DNA of 64,000 nucleotides from the NCBI RefSeq assembly GCF_900142145.1, contig NZ_FQZV01000016.1:16139-80138 (forward strand), given 5' to 3'. A model generated the notes under the pieces. The model was given only the letters and a program-made list of their open reading frames with translations, was not told the origin of the DNA and ran no database searches. The position numbers and the translations under genes were made by a program. Below are positions 9,293 through 17,214 of the stretch, one piece after another. Each line of letters opens with the position of its first letter. Positions within the stretch are counted from its first letter, which is position 1. The stretch is from Geosporobacter subterraneus DSM 17957. Its GTDB lineage: Bacteria > Bacillota > Clostridia > Peptostreptococcales > Thermotaleaceae.

Positions 9293-10540
9293 ATGGAATT
9301 TGCATTGGGATTCGATAAGAAAACCATGACATTTGAAGTGGACCAAGATAATTTAATGGGTGTATTAGAGCCAAACAAAATCAACGTTGAGAGAAGTGGA
9401 GCTGAAGAGGTAAAAAGATCACTGCTTGAACCTATTGGATCTCTCAGATTAAAGGAAATTGTTAAGGCCGGTGAAAAAATTGTAATTGTTACCAGTGATA
9501 TTACGAGGCCAATGCCTAGTAAAATTGTCTTGCCCCTTCTGCTGGAAGAGCTTCATAAAGCCAATATTCCAGATTCAGATATCAAAATTGTCTTTGCCCT
9601 AGGCAGCCACAGGAAGCATACAGAAGAGGAAAAGAAATATCTTGTAGGGGAGGATATATTCAACAGGATTGAATGTATAGACTCAGATGCGGAGAACTGC
9701 ATCCACCTTGGGTATACGTCTCTTGGAACGCCAATAGATATATTCAAGCCGGTTGTAGACGCAGACAGAAGAATTTGTCTCGGAAACATTGAATATCATT
9801 ATTTTGCAGGATATAGCGGCGGGACAAAGGCAATCATGCCTGGAGTGGCAACCAGAGAAGCGATTCAGGCCAACCACAGCATGATGGTGAGGAAGGATGC
9901 AAAAGCAGGAACCCTGGAGGAGAACCCTCTCAGAAGGGATATTGATGAAACAGCGAACATTTTGCCAATTGATTTTATATTAAATGTAGTCTTGGATGAA
10001 AAAAAGAATATTATCAAAGCTGTTGCAGGACATTATTTAGAAGCTCATAAAGAAGGCTGCAAGTTTTTGGATCAACTGTACAAAATTAAGATAGAGCATC
10101 CGGCGGATATTGTAGTAGTTTCAGCTGGGGGATTTCCAAAGGATATTAATGTCTATCAAGCACAAAAAGCTTTAGATAATGCCCAGCATGCAGTTCGAGA
10201 TGGAGGTATCATTATTTTGGCAGCTTCCTGCAAAGAAGGATTAGGAGAGCATACCTTTGAGCGATGGATGACCACCTCAAAATCTCTTGAAGAAATGATT
10301 GTAAATATACAGCAAAAATTTGAATTAGGTGGTCATAAAGCTGCAGCAATTGCTATGGTACATCAAAAGGCTAGGATATTCTTAGTTTCTGACTTAGAAG
10401 ATGACTTCGTAAGAAAAATATTTTTAGAGCCTTACGCTGATATAGATGCAGCCATTAACTGTGCATATGATATTTTAGGGAGGAAAGCTAAGGTGCTGAT
10501 AATGCCCTATGGTGCTTCAACACTGCCTATGATCTCCTAG
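9293..10540 (+). CDS. LarA-family nickel-pincer 2-hydroxyacid racemase
   Basis: A 415-residue protein of the lactate racemase (LarA, DUF2088) family. The catalytic set is present with the spacing known from LarA: His in GSHRKH (106/109), H169 in EYHYFAGYSGG, K179 in GGTKA that carries the nickel-pincer cofactor, and H195 in NHSMM. Enzymes of this family interconvert D and L forms of lactate, malate and other 2-hydroxyacids. Position directly after malic enzyme suggests malate as substrate; that is inference. The cofactor-making genes larB, larC and larE are not in the window, so activity depends on copies elsewhere. Confidence 0.88.
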   Translation: MEFALGFDKKTMTFEVDQDNLMGVLEPNKINVERSGAEEVKRSLLEPIGSLRLKEIVKAGEKIVIVTSDITRPMPSKIVLPLLLEELHKANIPDSDIKIVFALGSHRKHTEEEKKYLVGEDIFNRIECIDSDAENCIHLGYTSLGTPIDIFKPVVDADRRICLGNIEYHYFAGYSGGTKAIMPGVATREAIQANHSMMVRKDAKAGTLEENPLRRDIDETANILPIDFILNVVLDEKKNIIKAVAGHYLEAHKEGCKFLDQLYKIKIEHPADIVVVSAGGFPKDINVYQAQKALDNAQHAVRDGGIIILAASCKEGLGEHTFERWMTTSKSLEEMIVNIQQKFELGGHKAAAIAMVHQKARIFLVSDLEDDFVRKIFLEPYADIDAAINCAYDILGRKAKVLIMPYGASTLPMIS

Positions 10541-10633
10541 ATTAAAGAGGAAAGACTCAAAGTGCGCTTTACAGATTGACTATAAAAGAATCCTATGTAA
10601 AACTTTTACAAAATATTGCTCTCTATATAATAA

Positions 10634-10660
10634 TAAAGGCGTCCCTGAGGGACGCTTTTA
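10634..10660. terminator. Bidirectional terminator between the LarA-like gene and citrate synthase
   Basis: GCGTCCC pairs with GGGACGC around a 3-nt loop. AAA on the left and TTTT on the right give a U tract in both directions for the convergent genes. Confidence 0.8.
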
Positions 10661-10671
10661 TCATAGCGGGA

Positions 10672-12033
10672 TTATTTACTTCTATCCTCCAGCGGTGAGT
10701 AAACTGTATGTGGGCTGGTATTTGCATAGGCAGGGCGGATAATTTTATTGTCACATACCAGCTGCTCTATGCGGTGAGCACACCAGCCGGATATTCTTGC
10801 AGCTGCGAATAAGGGAGTATAAAGCTCTGGGGGAATATTCAGCAGTTCATAAACAAAGCCTGAATAGAGGTCAACGTTTGCACAAATAGTGAAATCTTCT
10901 CCCCTTAGCTCTCTAAATAATTCTAGTGACAGTTCCTCAATATCTTTATATAAATGATATTCATCGACGCGGTCCTTTTCTACGGCCAGCTCGTAAGCCT
11001 TACTTTTTAAGAGCACAGCTCTAGGATCAGATTTTGTATAAATAGCATGCCCCATACCGTAAATGAGTCCTTCTTTATTAAAGGCTTCCTTTCGAAGGAT
11101 CTTCCACAGATAATCTTTTAACTGACCCTTATTGGCAGTATCCGGTACATTGGCTTTAATATCTGCTATCATTTCACGGACTCTTAGATTGGCACCCCCA
11201 TGCTTTGGACCTTTTAGGGAACCGACGGCAGCAGAGATGGCAGAATAGGTATCTGTTCCTGATGAAGAGACCACATGGGTTGCAAATGCAGAGTTATTGC
11301 CACCACCATGCTCCGCATGAATGACAAAGGATAAATCCAGCGTTTCAGCCTCCGTACGGGAATATTGATTGTCTGGACGGATCATATATAGAATATTTTC
11401 AGCAGTGCCAATTCTTCTTTGAGGTGCATGAATAAAGAGACTTTTTTTATTGAAATAATGTGCCTTTGCCTGATAACCATAAGAGATGATGGTAGGGAAT
11501 CTGGCAATAAGCTGAATGCATTGTTTTAAAACATTTGAGATACTAGTATCGTCTGGATTTATGTCCTGGGAATACAGAACCAATATGCTTCTTTGCAATT
11601 TATTCATGATGTCCTTGCTGGGAATTTTTAAAATCATATTTTCTGTAAAACTGCCGGGCAGTTCCCGCTCCTCATCCAGAATCTGATTAAATTCCTCTAA
11701 CTCTGATTTAGTGGGCAGCTTGCCAAATAACAGCAAATAGGTGCATTCCTCAAAGCCTCTTCTTTGTTCACTTTGAAATCCTAAAACAAATTCTTTAAGA
11801 TCGATACCTCTATAATATAGCTTTCCTTCTGTCGGAACCTTAATTTGATTGACCAGCTCATAACCCTTAACATCACCAACGCTGGTTAAGCCTACAACGA
11901 CACCGGTTCCGTTTTCGTTACGGAGGCCTCTTTTGACATTGAACTGCTTATATAAATCAGGGTGAATATAATTGTTCTTTTCAGCCAATGCGGCTAAACG
12001 TGAATATATGTGTTCGTGAATCAAGCTGCTCAT
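10672..12033 (-). CDS. Citrate synthase
   Basis: The enzyme condenses acetyl-CoA and oxaloacetate to citrate. It is 453 residues, with the catalytic histidines in FVIHAEHGGGNNSAF and SLKGPKHGGANLRV, the second family block YGMGHAIYTKSDPRA, and the C-terminal catalytic Asp/Arg region NVDLYSGFVYELL. The N-terminal 45 residues extend beyond the minimal fold, as in other clostridial type II enzymes. AGGAGG stands 8 nt before the ATG. It is last in an acn-icd-cit operon (12 bp after icd), the route to 2-oxoglutarate and glutamate. A 2-methylcitrate synthase role cannot be excluded, but the neighbours favour citrate. Confidence 0.93.
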   Translation of the reverse strand: MSSLIHEHIYSRLAALAEKNNYIHPDLYKQFNVKRGLRNENGTGVVVGLTSVGDVKGYELVNQIKVPTEGKLYYRGIDLKEFVLGFQSEQRRGFEECTYLLLFGKLPTKSELEEFNQILDEERELPGSFTENMILKIPSKDIMNKLQRSILVLYSQDINPDDTSISNVLKQCIQLIARFPTIISYGYQAKAHYFNKKSLFIHAPQRRIGTAENILYMIRPDNQYSRTEAETLDLSFVIHAEHGGGNNSAFATHVVSSSGTDTYSAISAAVGSLKGPKHGGANLRVREMIADIKANVPDTANKGQLKDYLWKILRKEAFNKEGLIYGMGHAIYTKSDPRAVLLKSKAYELAVEKDRVDEYHLYKDIEELSLELFRELRGEDFTICANVDLYSGFVYELLNIPPELYTPLFAAARISGWCAHRIEQLVCDNKIIRPAYANTSPHTVYSPLEDRSK

Positions 12034-12045
12034 TGTTCAAACCTC

Positions 12046-13065
12046 CTACAAGTTATTATTTTTTAATGTTAAAATCTTTTCAATGATAGCTCTTGACATT
12101 TCCGTCGTTGTAGCATTGCCGCCTAGATCCTTTGTAATGTGCTCACCCTGTTGGATGATTTCCTTAACTGCCAGATAGATTAAATCTGCAGAATCCTTTT
12201 CACCTAAATGTTCAAGCATCATTGCACCAGATAGAATAACAGCTGTGGGATTGGCTGCATTCTTTCCGGCGATATCCGGTGCACTGCCGTGTACAGCCTC
12301 GAAAATAGCCATACTATTTCCTATATTTGCGCCTGGAACCAGACCTAAACCGCCAACCAGACCTGCACAAAGGTCGGATAAAATATCTCCATATAGATTG
12401 GTCGTTGCAATCACCTCAAACTGAGCAGGATTCATTACCAGCTGCATGCACATATTGTCTACGATCACTTCTTGGAGTTGAATTTCTGGATATGCCTTGG
12501 CGATATCCCGAGCACATGCCAAAAACAATCCATCGGTGAGTTTCATGATATTTGCCTTATGAACCACGGCAACCTTCGATTTGTGATTGGCTTTTGCATA
12601 ATCAAAGGCCGCTTGTATAATTCTCCGTGACCCCTTTTCTGTAATTCGCTTTGCTGCTTCTGCGATCCCTGGAGAGATCATCTTTTCGATACCGATATAT
12701 AAATCCTCTGTATTTTCACGGAAGATCACAAGATCGATGTTTGAAAATGGAACCCTTATCCCAGGAATTGATTTTACAGGACGAATATTTGCAAATAAAT
12801 CATACTTCTTTCGAAGTAAAACATTGATGCTCTGAAATCCTTGGCCGATGGGTGTTGTAATGGGCCCCTTAAGTGCGACTCTGTTCTTTTCCAGACTATC
12901 ATATACCTTTTGAGGAATCAGAATTCCCTCTTTGGCGTATACATCTAAGCCTGCATTAACCATATCCCATTCAATGACAACACCAGTGGCATCGATGACA
13001 TTTTTTGCTGTTTCGATGATTTCAGGGCCAATACCATCTCCAGGAATAAGTGTAATCTTATACAT
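12046..13065 (-). CDS. icd: Isocitrate dehydrogenase (IDH/IPMDH family)
   Basis: This oxidatively decarboxylates isocitrate to 2-oxoglutarate. At 339 residues it is the short NAD-type form of the IDH/isopropylmalate dehydrogenase family. ITLIPGDGIGPEI is at the N-terminus, NIDLVIFRENTEDLYIGIE carries the substrate Ser/Asn and Tyr region, and TNLYGDILSDLCAGLVGGLG is the metal-binding Asp block. Neighbours decide for isocitrate over isopropylmalate. I prefer ATG 13065, which has AGGTGA 5 nt upstream, over the GTG at 13074. It overlaps the aconitase end by 8 bp, indicating coupled translation. Confidence 0.9.
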   Translation of the reverse strand: MYKITLIPGDGIGPEIIETAKNVIDATGVVIEWDMVNAGLDVYAKEGILIPQKVYDSLEKNRVALKGPITTPIGQGFQSINVLLRKKYDLFANIRPVKSIPGIRVPFSNIDLVIFRENTEDLYIGIEKMISPGIAEAAKRITEKGSRRIIQAAFDYAKANHKSKVAVVHKANIMKLTDGLFLACARDIAKAYPEIQLQEVIVDNMCMQLVMNPAQFEVIATTNLYGDILSDLCAGLVGGLGLVPGANIGNSMAIFEAVHGSAPDIAGKNAANPTAVILSGAMMLEHLGEKDSADLIYLAVKEIIQQGEHITKDLGGNATTTEMSRAIIEKILTLKNNNL

Positions 13066-15013
13066 TTGTGTCACCTACCTTATGATCATGATTTGATTGC
13101 TTTGCATAATTTAAATATCCTCCTGCCTTAAGAATAGCAGCGTCTCTTTCAGAACCAGTAAATTGTAGGGGAATAGTAATATCTTTTGTGTCATTGTATA
13201 GTAGAATATTCTTCTGGCTGTCGAGGCCATCTGGATGAATCAGCAATCGCAGGTCATCTAAAAGATCCAGCAGCAGGTAATCATCCTTATGAACAAATGT
13301 TAGGGGAAGAATACCGGCATTAATGAGATTTGCTTTATGAATACGGGCAAAGGATTTCGCAAGAATAGCTTTTATCCCTAGATAAAGGGGAACCAAAGCA
13401 GCATGCTCCCGACTTGATCCCTGGCCGTAGTTTTCCCCGCCAATAATAAAACCTCCGTTGTTTTCTTTTGCAATATTGTGAAAATCCTTTGCAATCGTAC
13501 CAAAACAGTATTTTGAAAGCTCCGGTATATTAGATCTATAGGGCAGCAGTCCTGCATGGGAAGGCACAATATCATCGGTGGTTACATTGTCCCCGATTTT
13601 TAACAATACTTTTCCTGCCAATACAGATTTCAGGGGATAATTAACAGGAAAGGGCTTAATATTGGGGCCCATAAAAACCTTTAGATCTTTCCGTTCTTTT
13701 GGAGGATAAATAAAATAATGCTTGGAAATATGATATCGTTCAGGAATTTCTACAACTGGATGATCGCCGCAGCTTCCAGGATCTTTTAAAACCCCGGCTA
13801 TTGCAGAACAGGCAGCAGTTTCAGGACTTACTAGATAAACGCTGGCATCCTTCGTACCGCATCTGCCTTCAAAATTTCTATTAAAGGTTCTTAGAGATAC
13901 GGCCTTTGATTTAGGAGCCTGCCCCATGCCTATACAGGGACCGCAGGCAGCTTCCAGTATTCTTGCACCTGCATCAATTAATATTCCAAGTGCACCGTTA
14001 TCGGACAGCATTTTTAATATACTGCTGGAACCAGGTGCGATTACCAGGCTTACCTCAGGATGTACTTTCTTACCCTCAAGAATCTTAGCAACCTTCATTA
14101 AATCTGTATAGGATGAATTTGTACAGCTGCCTATGGCTACTTGATCAATTTTTATTTCATCCACTTCATCAATGGCTTTCACGTGATCAGGGCTGTGAGG
14201 AAGTGCACACATTGGTGATATTTCACTTAGGTTAACCTGTATTTTTTCATCATAAAAGGCATCCTGATCTGCATATAAAGGAACATAATCCTGTCCCCGG
14301 CCTTGTTTTGCAAGAAAATTTTTTGTTACCTCATCACTGGGAAAAATAGAAGAAGTTGCACCTAATTCAGCCCCCATATTTGCGATGGTTGCACGATCGG
14401 TCACAGAGAGATGTTGGATGCCTTCGCCCGAATATTCAAGTATGAAACCTACACCACCTTTAACGCTTAATCGTTTCAAAATATATAAAATAACGTCTTT
14501 TGCTGAAACCCATGGCTGAAGGCTTCCAATCAGCTCAATATTCATTACCTTAGGAACCTTTAAGTAATAGTAGCCTTTTGCCATAGCAACGGCCACATCT
14601 AAACCTCCGGCACCAATGCTAAGCATGCCCAGACCGCCGCAGGTTGGGGTGTGACTGTCAGAACCAATAAGTACTTGACCAGGCTTTGCAAATCTTTCTA
14701 AATGAAGCTGATGGCATATACCATTGCCTGGTTTAGAAAATATAATACCGTATTTGGCTGCAGCAGTTTTAATAAATTCATGATCATCTGCATTCTCAAA
14801 TCCCGTCTGCAATGTATTATGATCAACATATGCTACAGATAGCTCTGTTTGAATATTTTCTACACCCATGGCCTCAAGCTGCAGGTAGGTCATAGTCCCT
14901 GTAGAATCCTGCGTTAATGTTTGATGAACACGAATAGATATTTCTGAGCCAACAGATGCTTCACCGAAGACTAGGTTACTTTCAATAATCTTAGAAACAA
15001 TATTTTTACCCAA
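13058..15013 (-). CDS. acn: Aconitate hydratase
   Basis: This isomerises citrate to isocitrate with a 4Fe-4S cluster. Cluster cysteines are visible in IGSCTNSSYTDL and EAACGPCIGMG. GRCGTKDASVYLVSP and the swivel-domain block GENYGQGSSREHAAL (substrate Ser/Arg) are also present. The length of about 650 residues is the compact single-chain type found in Clostridia and Aquifex. Start choice: the upstream ATG (15022) abuts AGGAG with zero spacing, while TTG at 15013 has AGGAG nine nt before it and yields MGKNIVSKII, matching the family start. So I annotate the TTG. It is the first gene of acn-icd-cit. Confidence 0.93.
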   Translation of the reverse strand: MGKNIVSKIIESNLVFGEASVGSEISIRVHQTLTQDSTGTMTYLQLEAMGVENIQTELSVAYVDHNTLQTGFENADDHEFIKTAAAKYGIIFSKPGNGICHQLHLERFAKPGQVLIGSDSHTPTCGGLGMLSIGAGGLDVAVAMAKGYYYLKVPKVMNIELIGSLQPWVSAKDVILYILKRLSVKGGVGFILEYSGEGIQHLSVTDRATIANMGAELGATSSIFPSDEVTKNFLAKQGRGQDYVPLYADQDAFYDEKIQVNLSEISPMCALPHSPDHVKAIDEVDEIKIDQVAIGSCTNSSYTDLMKVAKILEGKKVHPEVSLVIAPGSSSILKMLSDNGALGILIDAGARILEAACGPCIGMGQAPKSKAVSLRTFNRNFEGRCGTKDASVYLVSPETAACSAIAGVLKDPGSCGDHPVVEIPERYHISKHYFIYPPKERKDLKVFMGPNIKPFPVNYPLKSVLAGKVLLKIGDNVTTDDIVPSHAGLLPYRSNIPELSKYCFGTIAKDFHNIAKENNGGFIIGGENYGQGSSREHAALVPLYLGIKAILAKSFARIHKANLINAGILPLTFVHKDDYLLLDLLDDLRLLIHPDGLDSQKNILLYNDTKDITIPLQFTGSERDAAILKAGGYLNYAKQSNHDHKVGDTNV

Positions 15014-15034
15014 TGAACTCATCTCCTAACCTAA

Positions 15035-15081
15035 TTGTATAATTGTATACAATTATACAAACAAAGAACGTCATATGTCAA
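15035..15081 (-). promoter_or_regulatory. acn-icd-cit promoter with a 26-bp palindromic operator over the -10 box
   Basis: On the minus strand TTGACA (15081-15076), an 18-bp spacer and TATAAT (15057-15052) form a good sigma-70-type promoter. The -10 box lies inside a perfect 26-bp palindrome at 15035-15060 (half-site TTGTATAATTGTA; core TTGTATACAA). Such a palindrome would let a dimeric repressor block RNA polymerase directly. The core resembles GntR-family sites, but the regulator is not in the window. Confidence 0.75.
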
Positions 15082-15289
15082 GAGGGAAAAGTAAGATACT
15101 TGAAATTTCAGCATATTCGAAGTAAAATACTACAGACGGGTAATTTATTTTCCAAATAATTAATCTATCATATCAAAAAATAAGAGAAGGGACAAGAACT
15201 ATGTCTACAGACCTATGCAGCTAATGATTAAGAAATAATGCTTTTGTGATATAATCGATCTAATAATAATCAACGACAGGGGGTGCCAT

Positions 15290-16945
15290 ATGGCAATTGT
15301 TGATATCATTTTAAAGATTGATACAGCATTTCTGTTAAAAGAGATAGTTTTTGTTGGGGATGCGGACAAATGGTTTCAAGATAATTATTGGGAAGCAATG
15401 AGAGAGCAGAAAATCGATTATATTTTGGGGCATTCTATCAAGCCAGAGGGTGGAATTGTTGAGCTGCAGAATAAATTCTTTAAGTACCAATGGATTAAGG
15501 GTGCACAAGAAAGCACAGTTTTCTTAAGCCGTGATGGCGTATTGCTGGAACTTTATGAACAAACAATACGCTATGCAGCAGAAGGTATTCAGATTTATGA
15601 TCGAAATGGGTATTTTTTATATGCAAATCCAGCCAGCGAGGATCTGGAATTTTATAAGAATGAAGACTTTAAAGGAAAGCATATTTTGGATTTATATGAC
15701 TTAAAGGAAGAGTATAGCACGATTTTAACCGTATTAAGAACACAAAAACCGGTTATTAATCGATGTGATCGCTTTAAAATGAAAACCGGAAAGGCCTTGA
15801 CTACTATTAATAATGGATATCCATTAAAGATAGATGATATTTTATATGGTGCAGTAGTCTTTGAAAGCGATTTATCTGCTTTAAAGCGAATCAAGAATCG
15901 CACAACAAATTTGGAGGCCTATGTGGAAGGCAGACAGTCTGCTGGGCAAGAGCAGCTATATACTTTTGATGATATCGTCCATGTATCTGATAAAATGAAA
16001 AACATGATCCTTTTTGCAAAAAAAGTATCGCTAACGGATTCTTCTGTACTAATCGTTGGCGCTACCGGTACCGGCAAGGAACTAATGGCACAGAGTATTC
16101 ATTCTTTTAGTCCAAGAAGAGACAAACCATTTATTGATATTAACTGCAGTGCTGTTCCTAGTAACCTTTTTGAAAGCCTGTTCTTTGGAACAGAAAAAGG
16201 AGCCTTTACTGGAAGCGTTGCAAAAAAGGGATTTTTTGAAATGGCTGATGGAGGAACAATATTTTTAGATGAAGTGAATTCAATAAATGTTGAAATGCAG
16301 GCGAAGCTTTTGAGAGTACTTCAGGAGAAGAGGTTCCAAAGAATTGGTGGTCAGAAGTATTTAAGATGTGATGTAAGAGTTATTGCAGCAGCTAATGAAG
16401 ATCTCTATGAGCTGATGAAGGAACAAAAAATCAGAAAGGACTTCTATTATAGGCTTTCAGCAATCAAAATAGACATTCTTCCTTTAAATGAGCGAAAGGA
16501 AGACATACCGATTCTAGCCAGGTATTTTTTGATTGAATTGTGCAATCAATATAACAGACCCCAATTAGTGATCTCAAAGCAAGTTTTAGATGTGTTTCTC
16601 GAATATAATTGGCCTGGAAATGTAAGAGAACTTCAGCATGTTATGGAATATGTATTCAACTGTGCTCCCGAGGATGTTGAGGAGGTAGGCCTTGAATATT
16701 TACCTGACTACCTGTTAACTTCATCAGTGGCAAGCCTCTATTGTGTTCAGGATGCTAAAAATCATAGATTTTGCATTAATGAGGACGAAACTTTAGAGAA
16801 TCAATTGGCCTATTTAGAAAAGGAGATTATATACAAAAAGCTTCAAAGTCATGGAGGGAATATTACAAAGACCGCAAAATCCTTGGGGATAAGCAGACAA
16901 AGCCTACAATATAGAATGAAAAAAGTGGGTATTACTGCGGAATAG
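15290..16945 (+). CDS. Sigma-54-dependent activator with PAS domain
   Basis: A 551-residue enhancer-binding protein. Residues about 1-90 are an unassigned N-terminal region. About 95-210 is a PAS sensor (IRYAAEGIQIYDRNGYFLYANP). Residues 230-470 are the AAA+ domain with Walker A GATGTGKE at 257-264, the sigma-54 contact loop GAFTG at 304-308, and Walker B IFLDEVNS. Residues about 510-550 are a Fis-type helix-turn-helix (NITKTAKSLGISRQSLQYRM). It would remodel sigma-54 polymerase in response to a small molecule or redox signal sensed by PAS. The very next gene (ammonia-lyase homologue) has a perfect sigma-54 promoter, its likely target. TATAAT with an extended TG at 15250-15255 is its own probable promoter. 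Architecture is like RocR/AcoR-type regulators. Confidence 0.92.
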   Translation: MAIVDIILKIDTAFLLKEIVFVGDADKWFQDNYWEAMREQKIDYILGHSIKPEGGIVELQNKFFKYQWIKGAQESTVFLSRDGVLLELYEQTIRYAAEGIQIYDRNGYFLYANPASEDLEFYKNEDFKGKHILDLYDLKEEYSTILTVLRTQKPVINRCDRFKMKTGKALTTINNGYPLKIDDILYGAVVFESDLSALKRIKNRTTNLEAYVEGRQSAGQEQLYTFDDIVHVSDKMKNMILFAKKVSLTDSSVLIVGATGTGKELMAQSIHSFSPRRDKPFIDINCSAVPSNLFESLFFGTEKGAFTGSVAKKGFFEMADGGTIFLDEVNSINVEMQAKLLRVLQEKRFQRIGGQKYLRCDVRVIAAANEDLYELMKEQKIRKDFYYRLSAIKIDILPLNERKEDIPILARYFLIELCNQYNRPQLVISKQVLDVFLEYNWPGNVRELQHVMEYVFNCAPEDVEEVGLEYLPDYLLTSSVASLYCVQDAKNHRFCINEDETLENQLAYLEKEIIYKKLQSHGGNITKTAKSLGISRQSLQYRMKKVGITAE

Positions 16946-16957
16946 AGCAAAAAAAAT

Positions 16958-17034
16958 TTGCACAGGTGCCAATGATCTTGGCACCTGTCGCGTTAGTAAA
17001 ATACTACATCTTTTTCTTGTAAAAAGACAGGTGC
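16958..17034. promoter_or_regulatory. Three ACAGGTGC elements, candidate enhancer sites for the PAS/sigma-54 activator
   Basis: ACAGGTGCCAA (16962-16972) and its exact inverse TTGGCACCTGT (16978-16988) form an 11-bp-arm inverted repeat. A third copy, GACAGGTGC, is at 17026-17034. They lie about 145-215 bp before the sigma-54 promoter, the usual enhancer distance. No U tract follows the inverted repeat, so it is not a good terminator. Binding is inference. Confidence 0.55.
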
Positions 17035-17171
17035 AAAATAATTATGCTTGCATTTAGTATGTTAACGTAAGAATTTTAAAAAAATCAATACTATTCTGTA
17101 TAGCATTCAATAAAAACCCTGAAAAATAGTAATTTATAGGATGAAGATTAAGTGAGGTAAGGTGAAAGCTG

Positions 17172-17189
17172 TTGGCATTTATTTTGCAT
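17172..17189 (+). promoter_or_regulatory. Sigma-54 (-24/-12) promoter of the ammonia-lyase homologue
   Basis: TTGGCATTTATTTTGCAT has GG at 17174-17175 and GC at 17186-17187 with exactly 10 bases between, the sigma-54 rule. It lies 28 bp before the start codon and directly behind a sigma-54 activator gene. Confidence 0.85.
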
Positions 17190-17214
17190 TATAATCATCG
17201 AAAGAGGTGATATT

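Noticed and set aside
16962..16988. Inverted repeat read as terminator of the PAS/sigma-54 gene
   Set aside because: It is followed by CGCGTTAG with no U tract, and a third copy of the half-site occurs downstream, so regulatory sites fit better.
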